8,655 bases of DNA from Candidatus Uhrbacteria bacterium. GTDB lineage: Bacteria; Patescibacteriota; Patescibacteriia; SG8-24. Where the stretch lies: contig JACQSM010000082.1 of assembly GCA_016205965.1 (NCBI GenBank), forward strand, positions 1 to 8,655. The letters run 5' to 3'. The position numbers and the translations under genes are program-made. Within the stretch, counting starts at the first letter, position 1. Every line of letters begins with the position of its first letter. The notes beneath the pieces are model-generated. The model did no database searches, was not told the DNA's origin, and saw nothing but the letters and a program-made list of their open reading frames with translations. This document shows, piece after piece, positions 1 through 7,418 of this stretch.

Positions 1-2
1 AC

Positions 3-125
3 GTTTTGGCAATCCCGGCCGGTCACCATGGCGGCATCGGAGATAGGAGAAGCGCTATGCCGACCGCCCGCAAGAACACCCGCGAGCCCGACCACCCGCT
101 GCAAGGCCCGCATCCTACCGATTAG
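3..125 (+). CDS. Possible partial 3' end of a convergent gene, or a 22-aa small ORF
   Basis: A plus-strand frame is open from the window edge to TAG at 123-125 and converges on the PanE-like gene, 25 bp from its stop. It could be the last 40 codons of a gene starting outside the window. Alternatively, an in-frame ATG at 57 has an excellent AGGAGA (45-50) 6 nt upstream and would give a free 22-aa peptide (MPTARKNTREPD and on). The predicted residues are polar and Pro-rich and match nothing I recognise. It is short enough to be chance. Confidence 0.2.
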   Translation, partial: VLAIPAGHHGGIGDRRSAMPTARKNTREPDHPLQGPHPTD

Positions 126-150
126 GCGTCCGCTCTCGACAGGACGGGCG

Positions 151-1134
151 TTAACCGGCGTAGAGGCCGGCATGGCGGGCGCGTGCCTGGACCAATGCCA
201 GCACTACGTCGATGGTCGGCGTCGGCACGCTGGTGAGGCGGCCGAGTTCCTGCACCGCCGTGACCAGTGCATCAATCTCCATCGACCGACCGCGCTCCAG
301 GTCCTGGAGCATGGATATCTTGTGACCCTTGATGGTGCCCGCGACGTCGAGACGGCGCTCGACGAACTTGTCCGGGATGTCGACGCCGAGCGCTTCGTTT
401 ACCGCCTTGGCCTCCAGAATCATCGTCTTGCACAGCGCCCGCAACGCCGTGTCCGAAGCGATGCGATCGAGAGTCGCATGGGTCAGGGCCCCGATCGGAT
501 TGAAGCAGACGTTGCCCCACAGCTTTAGCCAGATGTTGAAACGAATGTTGTCGCGCACCGGGGCGTCGAAACCGGCATTGATCAAGGCGGCGCTTAACGC
601 ATTGACGCGCTCCGAATTGCTGCCGTCCGGCTCGCCGAGGATGAAGCGCTTCAGCTCGTGATGCTCAATGACGCCGGGCGCGACGACCTCGCAAGCCGGA
701 TCGACGACGCAGCCGATGGCCCGCTCGGGGCCGATCGACACCCACTGCCGCCGATCGGGATCGACCGAGCGCAGGTGGCGGCCCTCGAACGGCCCGCCCT
801 CCTTGTAGAAATACCACCACGGGATGCCGTTCATCGCGGTGACCACGGCCGTAGCCGGGCCGAGCAGCGGCGCGAAGGCGTCCGCCGCCGCGGCTGCCTG
901 GTGCGCCTTCAGCGCGCAAATCACGTAATCCTGGGGGCCGAAGTCCGCCGGCCGGTCGCTGGCCGGGACGCGGGCGAGCTTGTCGGCGCCCTCGATCCGG
1001 AGGCGCAGCCCCTTGGCGCGGATCGCCTCCAGGTTCGGGCCGCGGGCGACCACCGAAACGTCGAAGCCGGCGAGCGCCATTTCGACCGCGATGTAGCCAC
1101 CGATGGCGCCGGCCCCGAAGACGCAGATTTTCAT
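151..1134 (-). CDS. Ketopantoate reductase-family (ApbA/PanE-like) 2-hydroxyacid dehydrogenase
   Basis: This 327-aa cytoplasmic NAD(P)-dependent enzyme belongs to the PanE fold family, which reduces 2-oxo acids or oxidises the matching alcohols. The Rossmann start GAGAIGG (7-13) is intact, as are counterparts of the PanE active site: Lys76 (CALKAHQ), Asn102 (MNGIP), Lys204 (WLKLWGN) and Glu286 (MEID), with KISMLQDLERGR (272-283) before it. Distinctive inserts WWYFYKEGG (106-114) and CVVDPACEV (142-150) are not expected in E. coli PanE (about 303 aa). Being last in a catabolic operon, it more likely acts on a pathway hydroxy acid or alcohol than on pantothenate precursors. The ATG at 1134 is chosen because the protein then begins directly with the Rossmann strand; no clear Shine-Dalgarno is seen, so it may be translationally coupled to the SDR 19 bp upstream. 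Confidence 0.93.
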   Translation of the reverse strand: MKICVFGAGAIGGYIAVEMALAGFDVSVVARGPNLEAIRAKGLRLRIEGADKLARVPASDRPADFGPQDYVICALKAHQAAAAADAFAPLLGPATAVVTAMNGIPWWYFYKEGGPFEGRHLRSVDPDRRQWVSIGPERAIGCVVDPACEVVAPGVIEHHELKRFILGEPDGSNSERVNALSAALINAGFDAPVRDNIRFNIWLKLWGNVCFNPIGALTHATLDRIASDTALRALCKTMILEAKAVNEALGVDIPDKFVERRLDVAGTIKGHKISMLQDLERGRSMEIDALVTAVQELGRLTSVPTPTIDVVLALVQARARHAGLYAG

Positions 1135-1153
1135 GTCGTCGGAGGCCCGTCCG

Positions 1154-1960
1154 TTACATGAACCGGTCGGCGCCGCCCGACGCCTCGACGGTGCAGCCGG
1201 TGACGAAGCCGTTGCGCGCCGACACCAGAAACGCGGCGACGGCGGCAATTTCCTCCGGAATGCCGAAACGCCCGACGGGCGTCAGCTCCGCGCCGAGGAG
1301 CTCGATCAGCGCCTCGTCGTCGAGGGCCGCGAGGTCGGGACGGGTCTGACGCACCTTGGGGATCATGTTGCTGGCCCAATTGTCGGTCCGGATGGCGCCG
1401 ATGGCAATGGCGTTGACCAGGATGCCATCCTTAGCCACCTCGAGCGCCAGGCTCTTGGTCAAATTGTTGATCGCGGCGCTGAGCACGTGCGAGATCAAGA
1501 GCTTCGGATTGGGGTAGATACCGCCGATCGACGACATATTGACGATGCGGCCCCAATGCTTGCGCCGCATGTGCGGGATCGCCGCCCGGTTCAGGCGCAC
1601 CATGGCGTGGATCTTGACTTCCTCCATGCGCGACCAGTCGGCGTCCGTGGTTTCCAGCAAACCGCCAGCCTGGGCCCGGCCGGCGTTGTTGACGACGATG
1701 TCGATGCCGCCGAACCGCTTTACCGCTGCCGCGACCAGCCGCTCGGCGGCGTCTGCCTCGGTGACGTCGGCGGCGACGGCGGCAACCTCGGAGCCGGTCT
1801 CGGCACCGATCCGCTTGGCGGTCTCCTTGAGCCGCTTCTCGCCGCGCGCGGTGATGACGACACGGACGCCGTTCCCGGCGAGTTCATAAGCAACCGCCTC
1901 GCCGATGCCGGTGCTGGCGCCGGTGACGATCGCAACCTTACCCTCGATCATTAGATCCAT
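1154..1960 (-). CDS. Divergent short-chain dehydrogenase/reductase (SDR) lacking the YxxxK motif
   Basis: This 268-aa cytoplasmic protein has a classical-SDR Rossmann fold. The cofactor loop TGASTGIG (13-20), the acidic AADVT (63-67), NNAG (91-94) and the strand ending in Ser (NMSS, 141-144) are all intact. The catalytic pair is not: where YSASK is expected, before NLTKSLA, the sequence reads SHVLS (157-161), so both Tyr and Lys are replaced. The helix Asn of the tetrad also appears to be Lys116 (VKIHAM). The later PG turn is IG (187-188). Similar loss is known in a BKR-like SDR subgroup. It may therefore bind NAD(P) but use another mechanism, or act non-catalytically. The ATG at 1960 is taken, with weak GGGAA 8 nt upstream; Met4 at 1951 is an alternative. 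It lies 36 bp after the regulator and 19 bp before the PanE-like gene. Confidence 0.92.
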   Translation of the reverse strand: MDLMIEGKVAIVTGASTGIGEAVAYELAGNGVRVVITARGEKRLKETAKRIGAETGSEVAAVAADVTEADAAERLVAAAVKRFGGIDIVVNNAGRAQAGGLLETTDADWSRMEEVKIHAMVRLNRAAIPHMRRKHWGRIVNMSSIGGIYPNPKLLISHVLSAAINNLTKSLALEVAKDGILVNAIAIGAIRTDNWASNMIPKVRQTRPDLAALDDEALIELLGAELTPVGRFGIPEEIAAVAAFLVSARNGFVTGCTVEASGGADRFM

Positions 1961-1996
1961 GGCGGGTTCCCGAACATCGGGCGATGGCGTCGCGAC

Positions 1997-2785
1997 CTAC
2001 GCTTCCGACATCCTGAGCGCAATTCCGCTCGCGTGCCGGGGCAGCGTGATTTCGAACCGGAACCTGTCGGTCGGATAATAGAATCTCATGATTTCAATCA
2101 CGCCGCCGTGGTCGGCATAGGTGACCCGGTCCATGACCATACACGGCTCGCCGGCCTTCATATCCAGCGCTTGGGCGGCCTCGGCGTCCAGCTCGACGGT
2201 GTGGATGACGTGCTTGGCTTCCTTGATGGTGACGTGCAGCTCGTTCTCGAACACCGTGTAGGTGGTTTCCGTGAGATGATCGTCGCGCGCCAGCACGCTC
2301 GCCACCCCGCTCATGGCCAGCGGCAGGTGGAGATAGACCAGGGCGATCGGCAGGCCGTTGTGCTTATAGACCCGGCGCAGCCGCGTCACCGGCTCGTCGC
2401 CGGTTCCGAGCGCGTCGCGGACCCAGGCCGGCGGGTCGATCTGCTCGAGGCCGAGGATCGTCACGTCCGGCTCTATTCCCCGTTCGCGCAGTGCCTCGAC
2501 GATGGTTTTCGCCTCGCGGTTGAGCTGCTGCTTGATCTCCGGCGCCTTCAGGAACGTTCCCTTGCCTGGGCGGCGGACGATCAGGTCGCGGCTTTCCAGG
2601 TGCGCCAACGCCTGGCGGACGGTGATTCGGCTGACGCCGAATTCGTCCATTAAGCTCGATTCGCTTGGCAACATGTCGCCGAACTTGAGATCGCCCGAGC
2701 TGACCCGATGCTCCAGGGCGGCGACGATCTGCAGGTAGAGCGGCTGGTCCGATTGCCGCGATACGCGCTTGGATTGTTCGTTCAT
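1997..2785 (-). CDS. GntR-family transcriptional regulator, HutC subfamily (UTRA domain)
   Basis: This 262-aa DNA-binding regulator probably controls the cluster in response to a pathway metabolite. The N-terminal winged helix-turn-helix spans about 14-79, with PLYLQI, MLPSESSLMDEFGVSR (38-53), TVRQAL and the wing PGKGTF (73-78), all standard for GntR. A UTRA ligand-binding domain follows (about 97-250), marked by RLRRVY (135-140), TTYTVFE (174-180), GEPCMVMDR (212-220) and EIMRFYYPTDRFRFE (231-245). This places it in the HutC group, whose members often repress catabolic operons and release DNA on binding an intermediate. AGAGGG (2790-2795) lies only 4 nt before the ATG, a close spacing that may mean modest translation. 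Being inside the operon, it may autoregulate. Its operator and effector are not known; the AT palindrome at 8646-8655 is one candidate site. Confidence 0.95.
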   Translation of the reverse strand: MNEQSKRVSRQSDQPLYLQIVAALEHRVSSGDLKFGDMLPSESSLMDEFGVSRITVRQALAHLESRDLIVRRPGKGTFLKAPEIKQQLNREAKTIVEALRERGIEPDVTILGLEQIDPPAWVRDALGTGDEPVTRLRRVYKHNGLPIALVYLHLPLAMSGVASVLARDDHLTETTYTVFENELHVTIKEAKHVIHTVELDAEAAQALDMKAGEPCMVMDRVTYADHGGVIEIMRFYYPTDRFRFEITLPRHASGIALRMSEA

Positions 2786-2829
2786 CTAACCCTCTATCTC
2801 TTGCCAGCGATGGGTTGTCCACAGGTCAC

Positions 2830-4326
2830 TTACGCCTCGAAGCGCGACTTGAAGCGCTCGAGGCCGACGGTGACGCTCTTGACCTGCGTGTATTCATGCA
2901 TCGCTTCGGCCCCGTGCTCGCGGCCGATGCCGCTCATCTTATAGCCGCCGAACGGAATCTCTGACTGGTAGCCGTAGGCGTTGAGGAACACGTTCCCCGA
3001 CTCCAGACGGTCGGCGATCGCGTGGCAGCGGCGGATGTCGTTGGACCACACGTAGGCGGCCAGCCCGTAATCGGAATCGTTCGCCATGTCGATGGCCTTG
3101 TCCAGGGTCTTGTAGGTCATCACCGACAGCACAGGACCGAACAGTTCGTCCTTGGCCACCGCCATGCCGGGGGTGACGCGGGTGAGGATGGTCGGCGGCA
3201 GGAAGTTGCCCCGAACGAGTGCGGGGTCGGTAGCCTTGGCGCCGCCGCAAACGAGATGCGCGCCTTCCTCGACGGCGGCGTTGATCGCGTCGACGATACC
3301 ATCCAGACGCTCGGCGGTCATCAGGGGCCCGAGCTGGGTGGTGCCTTCGAGCGGATTGCCCATCGGAATCTTAGCCGCTTTCTTGGCCAGGTCGTCGACG
3401 AACCGGTCGTGCATCGATTCCGGAAGGAACAGCCGCGTGCCGGCGAAACAGACCTCGGCCTTGCGGGCGAACGCCTGGGTCAACACGCCGTCGATGGCCT
3501 CGTCGTGATCGACGTCCTCGCAGACGATGATCGGGCCCTTGCCGCCGAGCTCGAGCACCGCCGGCGTGACGGTGGCGACGGCCTGATGCATGATTTCCTG
3601 GCCGCCCTCGGTGCCGCCGGTGAAGATCACCTTGCGCACCTTCGGGTGCTCGACGATGGCCTTGCCGACGGTGCGTCCCGGCCCGGTGACGATGTTCACC
3701 GTGCCGGCCGGACAGCCGGCTTCCTTCACCAGCTTGGCGAAGCGGAGGATGCTGAGTGGCGCCACGATCGACGGCTTGACCACCATCGTGTTGCCGCAGG
3801 CGACCGCCGCTGCGAAGCCGCGCGCCATCAGCTTCAGGGGAGTGTTCCACGGTACGATCTGGCCGATCACCCCGTAGGGTTCGCGCCGGGTGTAGTTGAA
3901 GCGTTTGCCCAGGTCCTGGTAGCTACCTTCGATCTTGCCCGCGAATCCGGCGAAGTATTCCATGTGCAGCGCCGAGGTCGAGACCTCCATCCGGGTCTCG
4001 CGGATCGGGATGCCGGTGTCCATCGATTCGATGGTGGCGAAGATTTCCAGGTCGCGTCGCAGCAGTCCCGCCAGCCGGTGCAGCAACTCGCCCCTCTGGC
4101 GGCCCAGCAGGCCGCGCCAGGACGGGTGCTTGAACGCGGCGTGGGCGATTTCCACGGCTTCCGCCACTTGCGCGATCGACGCCGCATGGATCGCGCAGAT
4201 CGGCTCGTTGTCGAAGGGATTGATGACGCTGACGGTCAGACCGCCTCCCCCACGCACCCATTTGCCGCCGATGAAATGATCTGTGAGGATGTCGGTCTTG
4301 CTGTCCGCGAGTTTGGTCACTTTCAT
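2830..4326 (-). CDS. NAD(P)-dependent aldehyde dehydrogenase (class I ALDH family)
   Basis: This 498-aa cytoplasmic enzyme would oxidise an aldehyde to the acid with NAD(P)+. Length and layout are those of a betaine-aldehyde/class 1-2 type ALDH. Catalytic residues are all visible: oxyanion Asn161 in PWNTP, cofactor-binding Lys184 in VKPS, Rossmann FTGGTEGG (235-242), general base Glu259 in LELGGKGP, nucleophile Cys293 in EVCFAGTR, and Glu394 in ELFGP. The C-terminal PFGGYKMSGIGRE (458-470) is typical. The run before the nucleophile reads RKAEVC instead of the usual NQGQxC, a mild departure that should not stop catalysis. The ATG at 4326 is set by AGGGGA at 4335-4340, 8 nt upstream; a longer frame would run through tctA. 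Lying 17 bp after tctA and 44 bp before the regulator, it probably oxidises an aldehyde intermediate of the imported compound. The exact substrate is unknown. Confidence 0.95.
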   Translation of the reverse strand: MKVTKLADSKTDILTDHFIGGKWVRGGGGLTVSVINPFDNEPICAIHAASIAQVAEAVEIAHAAFKHPSWRGLLGRQRGELLHRLAGLLRRDLEIFATIESMDTGIPIRETRMEVSTSALHMEYFAGFAGKIEGSYQDLGKRFNYTRREPYGVIGQIVPWNTPLKLMARGFAAAVACGNTMVVKPSIVAPLSILRFAKLVKEAGCPAGTVNIVTGPGRTVGKAIVEHPKVRKVIFTGGTEGGQEIMHQAVATVTPAVLELGGKGPIIVCEDVDHDEAIDGVLTQAFARKAEVCFAGTRLFLPESMHDRFVDDLAKKAAKIPMGNPLEGTTQLGPLMTAERLDGIVDAINAAVEEGAHLVCGGAKATDPALVRGNFLPPTILTRVTPGMAVAKDELFGPVLSVMTYKTLDKAIDMANDSDYGLAAYVWSNDIRRCHAIADRLESGNVFLNAYGYQSEIPFGGYKMSGIGREHGAEAMHEYTQVKSVTVGLERFKSRFEA

Positions 4327-4343
4327 GGTGATTATCCCCTGGC

Positions 4344-5900
4344 TTAGCTCGAAATCGGCTTCGAGGTTCCGCTTTCCCGGGCGGCCCGTCCGACCAATTC
4401 GTCGACGCGGGCACGGCGATGGTGCCACTCCTGCCGAATCTGGTTGCCGAGGTAGACGGCGAGCAGGATGATGAACGCAAGGCTGATCGGTTTCTTGAAG
4501 AAGATCAGCGGATCGCCCAACCCGATGATTAACGACATGCGGAACTGCTCTTCGAGAATCGGGCCGAGAATGAGCGCCAACAGCAACGGCAGGATCGGGT
4601 ACCGCCACTTCTGCATATAGAAGCCGAGCACGCCGGCGCCAAGCATGATCCAGATGTCGAGTACGCTGTTGCTCAACGCGTAGGAGCCGATGATGGACAG
4701 AAGCACGATCGTCGGCATCAGTACCCGGGCGGGAATCTTGATCGTCTTGACGAAAAGCGGAATCCCGAAAATGGCGACCGCCGCGAGCACCACCAGCGCC
4801 ACGCCGTAAGAGCCGAACAGGCCGTAAACCACGTCCGGATTGTTCTGGAACAGCAGCGGCCCCGGCGCCAGCCCCTGGATGATCAGGGCTCCGAGCATGA
4901 CCGCGGTCACCGGGTCGCCCGGAATGCCGAGGATCAGCATCGGGATCAGGGCGCCGCCGGTCAGCGCGCTGTTGGCGGCCTCGGGTGCGGAGATGCCCTC
5001 CGGATTGCCTTTCCCGAACGGCACTTTCGGGTGGCGCGAGAATCGCTCCGCGTACTGGTATCCGAGCGTCGCGGCGATGGCGCTGCCGGTGCCCGGAATG
5101 GCGCCGATGACGACGCCGACCGCCGACGACCGAAGGATGCAGACGGCGAGCGAGCGCAGATGGCCGAACGCCTCCTTGATGCCGGCGATGGCGTTGTTGA
5201 CGACCGGGATGGTGACCGGCTCCATCAGCGACCCCGGGCGAAGGTTCTGAATCGCGATCGGGATCGCGAACAAGCCGATCATCACCGGAATGAACGATAT
5301 CCCCTGTTGCAGGGCGACGGTGCCGAAGGTGTAACGCGGAGCGGCGGTGATCGGGTCCATGCCGACAGTGGCGATGGCCAGGCCGATGCCGGCCGATGCC
5401 AGACCACGCACGATCGAGCCCTCGGAGAACCCGGCCACCAGGGTGAGGCCGAGCAAAACCAGCGCCGCCTGCTCGGCGGCGCCGAACAGCAGCGCGAAAT
5501 CGGCAAGCTGCGGCGCGATCAGGACCAGCGCGATCAGCCCCAACAGGCCGCCCAGGATGCTCGACAGGAAGGCGATTCCGAGCGCCAGGTCGGCTCGCCC
5601 TTGCAGGGTCATCGGGTAGCCGTCGAGATTGGTGACGATCGAGGCGGGATTGCCGGGAATATTGATCAGGATCGCTGAGATCGCGCCGCCCGCCATGCCG
5701 CCGACAAACACCCCGAGCATCAGCCCCATTGCCGGACCGCTCGCCATGCCGAACGTGAACGGCAGCAATAGCACGACGGCCATCGATACCGTCAGGCCGG
5801 GCACCGCCGCGATGACGATTCCGAACATGACGCCGACCGCCGTCAACAGCAGGGTCAACGGTTCCAGAGCCACCGCGATGCCTTGCACGAAGAATTCCAC
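4344..5900 (-). CDS. tctA: TTT-family large membrane subunit TctA
   Basis: This 518-aa integral membrane permease is the main channel of the TTT system and uses an ion gradient for uptake. It has about 11-12 hydrophobic spans. Family signatures are present: VPGLTVSM (33-40), GGAISAILINIPGNP (71-85), LDGYPM with LQGRA (92-103), IPGTGSAIA (268-276), FGKGNPEG...APEAAN (295-310), GGALIP and LGIPGDP (315-330), GLAPGP (343-348). Two spots carry GNP and GDP where GTP and GS are commoner. The start is GTG at 5900: GGGAG (5907-5911) sits 6 nt upstream, and the first residues then lead into the first span. Reading further upstream would overlap tctB by 88 bp with an Arg-rich, non-membrane sequence. A basic cytoplasmic tail follows the last span (about 485-518). 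It is 17 bp from the next gene. Confidence 0.96.
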   Translation of the reverse strand: MEFFVQGIAVALEPLTLLLTAVGVMFGIVIAAVPGLTVSMAVVLLLPFTFGMASGPAMGLMLGVFVGGMAGGAISAILINIPGNPASIVTNLDGYPMTLQGRADLALGIAFLSSILGGLLGLIALVLIAPQLADFALLFGAAEQAALVLLGLTLVAGFSEGSIVRGLASAGIGLAIATVGMDPITAAPRYTFGTVALQQGISFIPVMIGLFAIPIAIQNLRPGSLMEPVTIPVVNNAIAGIKEAFGHLRSLAVCILRSSAVGVVIGAIPGTGSAIAATLGYQYAERFSRHPKVPFGKGNPEGISAPEAANSALTGGALIPMLILGIPGDPVTAVMLGALIIQGLAPGPLLFQNNPDVVYGLFGSYGVALVVLAAVAIFGIPLFVKTIKIPARVLMPTIVLLSIIGSYALSNSVLDIWIMLGAGVLGFYMQKWRYPILPLLLALILGPILEEQFRMSLIIGLGDPLIFFKKPISLAFIILLAVYLGNQIRQEWHHRRARVDELVGRAARESGTSKPISS

Positions 5901-5906
5901 TAGATG

Positions 5907-5911
5907 CTCCC
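5907..5911 (-). promoter_or_regulatory. Ribosome binding site fixing the GTG start of tctA
   Basis: Read on the minus strand, the sequence is GGGAG, six bases before the GTG at 5898-5900, inside the 26-bp tctB-tctA gap. It decides between the GTG and a longer reading frame that would begin inside tctB at 6014. Confidence 0.7.
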
Positions 5912-5926
5912 TATGCCGACGCCGTC

Positions 5927-6406
5927 TTAAAACGCGAAGACGACATCGAATCCCTTGCTGAAAATGAGATGCAGGCTGCCCGCCACCAACGCCGAAATCG
6001 CGACACTTTTCCACAACGGGCGCATGCCCATCACCATCGACAGAACCAACAACAGGCCGGCGCTGGCGGCAACGAACCCGATTACCGGCATCAGCAGCAC
6101 CGCCGCGACCACCGCCGTGACGATGACGAGGCTGCTGATGAACTCGTGGCCGTCGACGCCGGACGCCGGCCCGGCCACGGCCGCCACCCCGGATTCAATC
6201 GGCGCCTTTTGAATTTTCCGGAGGATCAGTGTGTTCTGCACCGTCTCCAAAACCGCGAACACCGCGACGACGCCGGCGATGATCACCGGGAACAGACCCG
6301 GGCCGAAACCCTCCTGCAGGCCCATGGCCGGATAGTTGTCGCCGACAACGCCGTAAGCGATCGCAAGCACGACCAAGCAGCATCCGAAGACAATTCGCCC
6401 GATCAT
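5927..6406 (-). CDS. tctB: TTT-family small membrane subunit TctB
   Basis: This 159-aa inner-membrane protein is the small, poorly conserved subunit of the tripartite tricarboxylate transporter, thought to assist TctA. Four hydrophobic segments are visible at roughly 5-22, 37-56, 90-127 (two spans with a short turn at MPVIGF) and 133-150. The short block GFGPGLFPVI (33-42) after the first span matches the G-x-GP-x-x-FP signature of TctB proteins, and a charged loop (about 63-70) separates the two halves. Length agrees with the family (about 140-180 aa). The start is supported by GGAGG at 6416-6420, 9 nt before the ATG. It lies between tctC and tctA, the common TTT order. The fold and context are convincing even though TctB sequences vary widely. 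Confidence 0.93.
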   Translation of the reverse strand: MIGRIVFGCCLVVLAIAYGVVGDNYPAMGLQEGFGPGLFPVIIAGVVAVFAVLETVQNTLILRKIQKAPIESGVAAVAGPASGVDGHEFISSLVIVTAVVAAVLLMPVIGFVAASAGLLLVLSMVMGMRPLWKSVAISALVAGSLHLIFSKGFDVVFAF

Positions 6407-6461
6407 TGCCGTTTTCCTCCCCTCGACGCCGTCGGCGATACCATCCGCCGGCGAAATCCGG

Positions 6462-7418
6462 TCAGGATTTTTTCTTGGTTCGCTCGATGACTTCGCGCAG
6501 AAGTTCGTTCTGCCTCTTGACGTAGGCCGGGAACTCGTCCAGGCCGATGAAGTTGATGCCGAACCCGTGTTCCTTGGCCACTTCCAACAGTTTTGGGTCG
6601 GTCGCGGAGGCCTTGAACGCCTGCGACAACCTGGCCTTGACCGCCTGCGGCGTGCCCTTGGGAACGAAGATGCCCCGGAACTGATAGAAGCCCAGTTCCA
6701 TGCCGATTTCGCCGAACGTCGGCACTTCGGGGTAGGCGTCGACGCGTTTCGGCGACGAGATCGCCAACAGCCGCACCTTGCCGCCCTTCATCGCCGCCAG
6801 GAGCTCGGGGGGATGCACCGAGATCGCCTCGACCTCGCCGGCGAGCAACGCCGGCAGGCGACGCGCGCCGACGGGCACGAACGTCACATCGGCCTTCTGC
6901 TGGGCCATCAGCGCGGCGGCGGTCATGTACGTGAAGCTGCCGGTCCCGGCGTGGCCGACCTTGACCTGCTTCGGGGTCTTCTTCGCCGCCGCCAGGAACT
7001 CAGGCAGCGTCTTCCACGGCGCATCCGCCTTAACGGCGAGGGCGGTGGCGTCGAAGGTGACGCCGCACACGTACTCGAAGTGGTCATAACCATAAGGCAG
7101 ATTGCCGAGGATCGTCGTCGTCAGGATCGACGCCGACAGCCAGCCGACGTTGTAGCCGTCGGGCGCTTGCTTGCCGACGAAGTCGAACCCGGTGGCGCCG
7201 CCGCCGCCGAGCTTGTTGATGACCGTTATCGGCTGGCCCAGCAGCCTCTCCGCCGCCTTGGCCGCCAGGCGCCCGGCGATATCCGCGGCGCCGCCGGCTT
7301 TGAAGGTGATCGTCATGGTGATCGGCTTGTCCGGGTAGTTGTCGGCGATCGCCGCCGGCGTGCCGGTCAGGAACAGGGCAACGACGCCGCCCAACGAGGC
7401 CGCAAATAGACGTTTCAT
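6462..7418 (-). CDS. tctC: TTT-family extracytoplasmic substrate-binding protein (Bug/TctC family)
   Basis: This 318-aa periplasmic receptor captures the ligand and delivers it to the TctA/TctB membrane pair. Residues 1-25 form a clear Sec signal peptide: Lys-Arg start, hydrophobic core, likely cleavage after AIA25. The mature part opens with DNYPDKPIT, typical of Bug proteins. The first ligand loop is FKAGGAAD (39-46), and the second is Gly-rich (LGGGGATG, 70-77). The C-lobe has the usual KRVDAYPEVPT (224-234) and VPKGTP (252-257) blocks. Around 181-195 the common GGA-type stretch is replaced by GARRLPALLAGEVE, which suggests a non-standard ligand pocket. Bug ligands are usually carboxylates; nicotinamide-type ligands have been reported for Bug27. 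The ATG at 7418 has GGGAG 9 nt upstream. The next gene is tctB, 55 bp downstream. The family call is firm; the ligand is not known. Confidence 0.95.
   Translation of the reverse strand: MKRLFAASLGGVVALFLTGTPAAIADNYPDKPITMTITFKAGGAADIAGRLAAKAAERLLGQPITVINKLGGGGATGFDFVGKQAPDGYNVGWLSASILTTTILGNLPYGYDHFEYVCGVTFDATALAVKADAPWKTLPEFLAAAKKTPKQVKVGHAGTGSFTYMTAAALMAQQKADVTFVPVGARRLPALLAGEVEAISVHPPELLAAMKGGKVRLLAISSPKRVDAYPEVPTFGEIGMELGFYQFRGIFVPKGTPQAVKARLSQAFKASATDPKLLEVAKEHGFGINFIGLDEFPAYVKRQNELLREVIERTKKKS

Noticed and set aside
3..113. Minus-strand frame open from an ATG at 113 to the left edge (37 codons), possibly a ninth operon gene
   Set aside because: The ATG has no properly spaced ribosome site (TAGG abuts it) and the residues match nothing. 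It cannot be judged without sequence to the left.
1135..1248. Upstream extension of the PanE-like protein to 1248
   Set aside because: The extension overlaps the SDR end and is Arg/Ser/Pro-rich. The family begins directly with the Rossmann strand at MKICVFGAGAIGG.
3022..4347. Long plus-strand open frame (441 codons) opposite the aldehyde dehydrogenase
   Set aside because: The protein is rich in Arg, His, Asp and Gly with no recognisable fold. The minus strand encodes a complete ALDH with all catalytic residues. Such frames are common opposite GC-rich genes.
4327..4608. Upstream extension of the aldehyde dehydrogenase to 4608
   Set aside because: The added residues are out of frame with tctA coding DNA and look like a shadow. 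The ATG at 4326 has AGGGGA at proper spacing.
5031..5678. Plus-strand open frame opposite tctA rich in Arg, Asp and Gln
   Set aside because: Composition is that of an antisense shadow of a membrane protein; no motif or ribosome site.
5901..6014. Upstream extension of tctA to an ATG at 6014
   Set aside because: It would overlap tctB by 88 bp and add an Arg-rich non-membrane segment. The GTG at 5900 has a good ribosome site and gives a normal TctA N-terminus.
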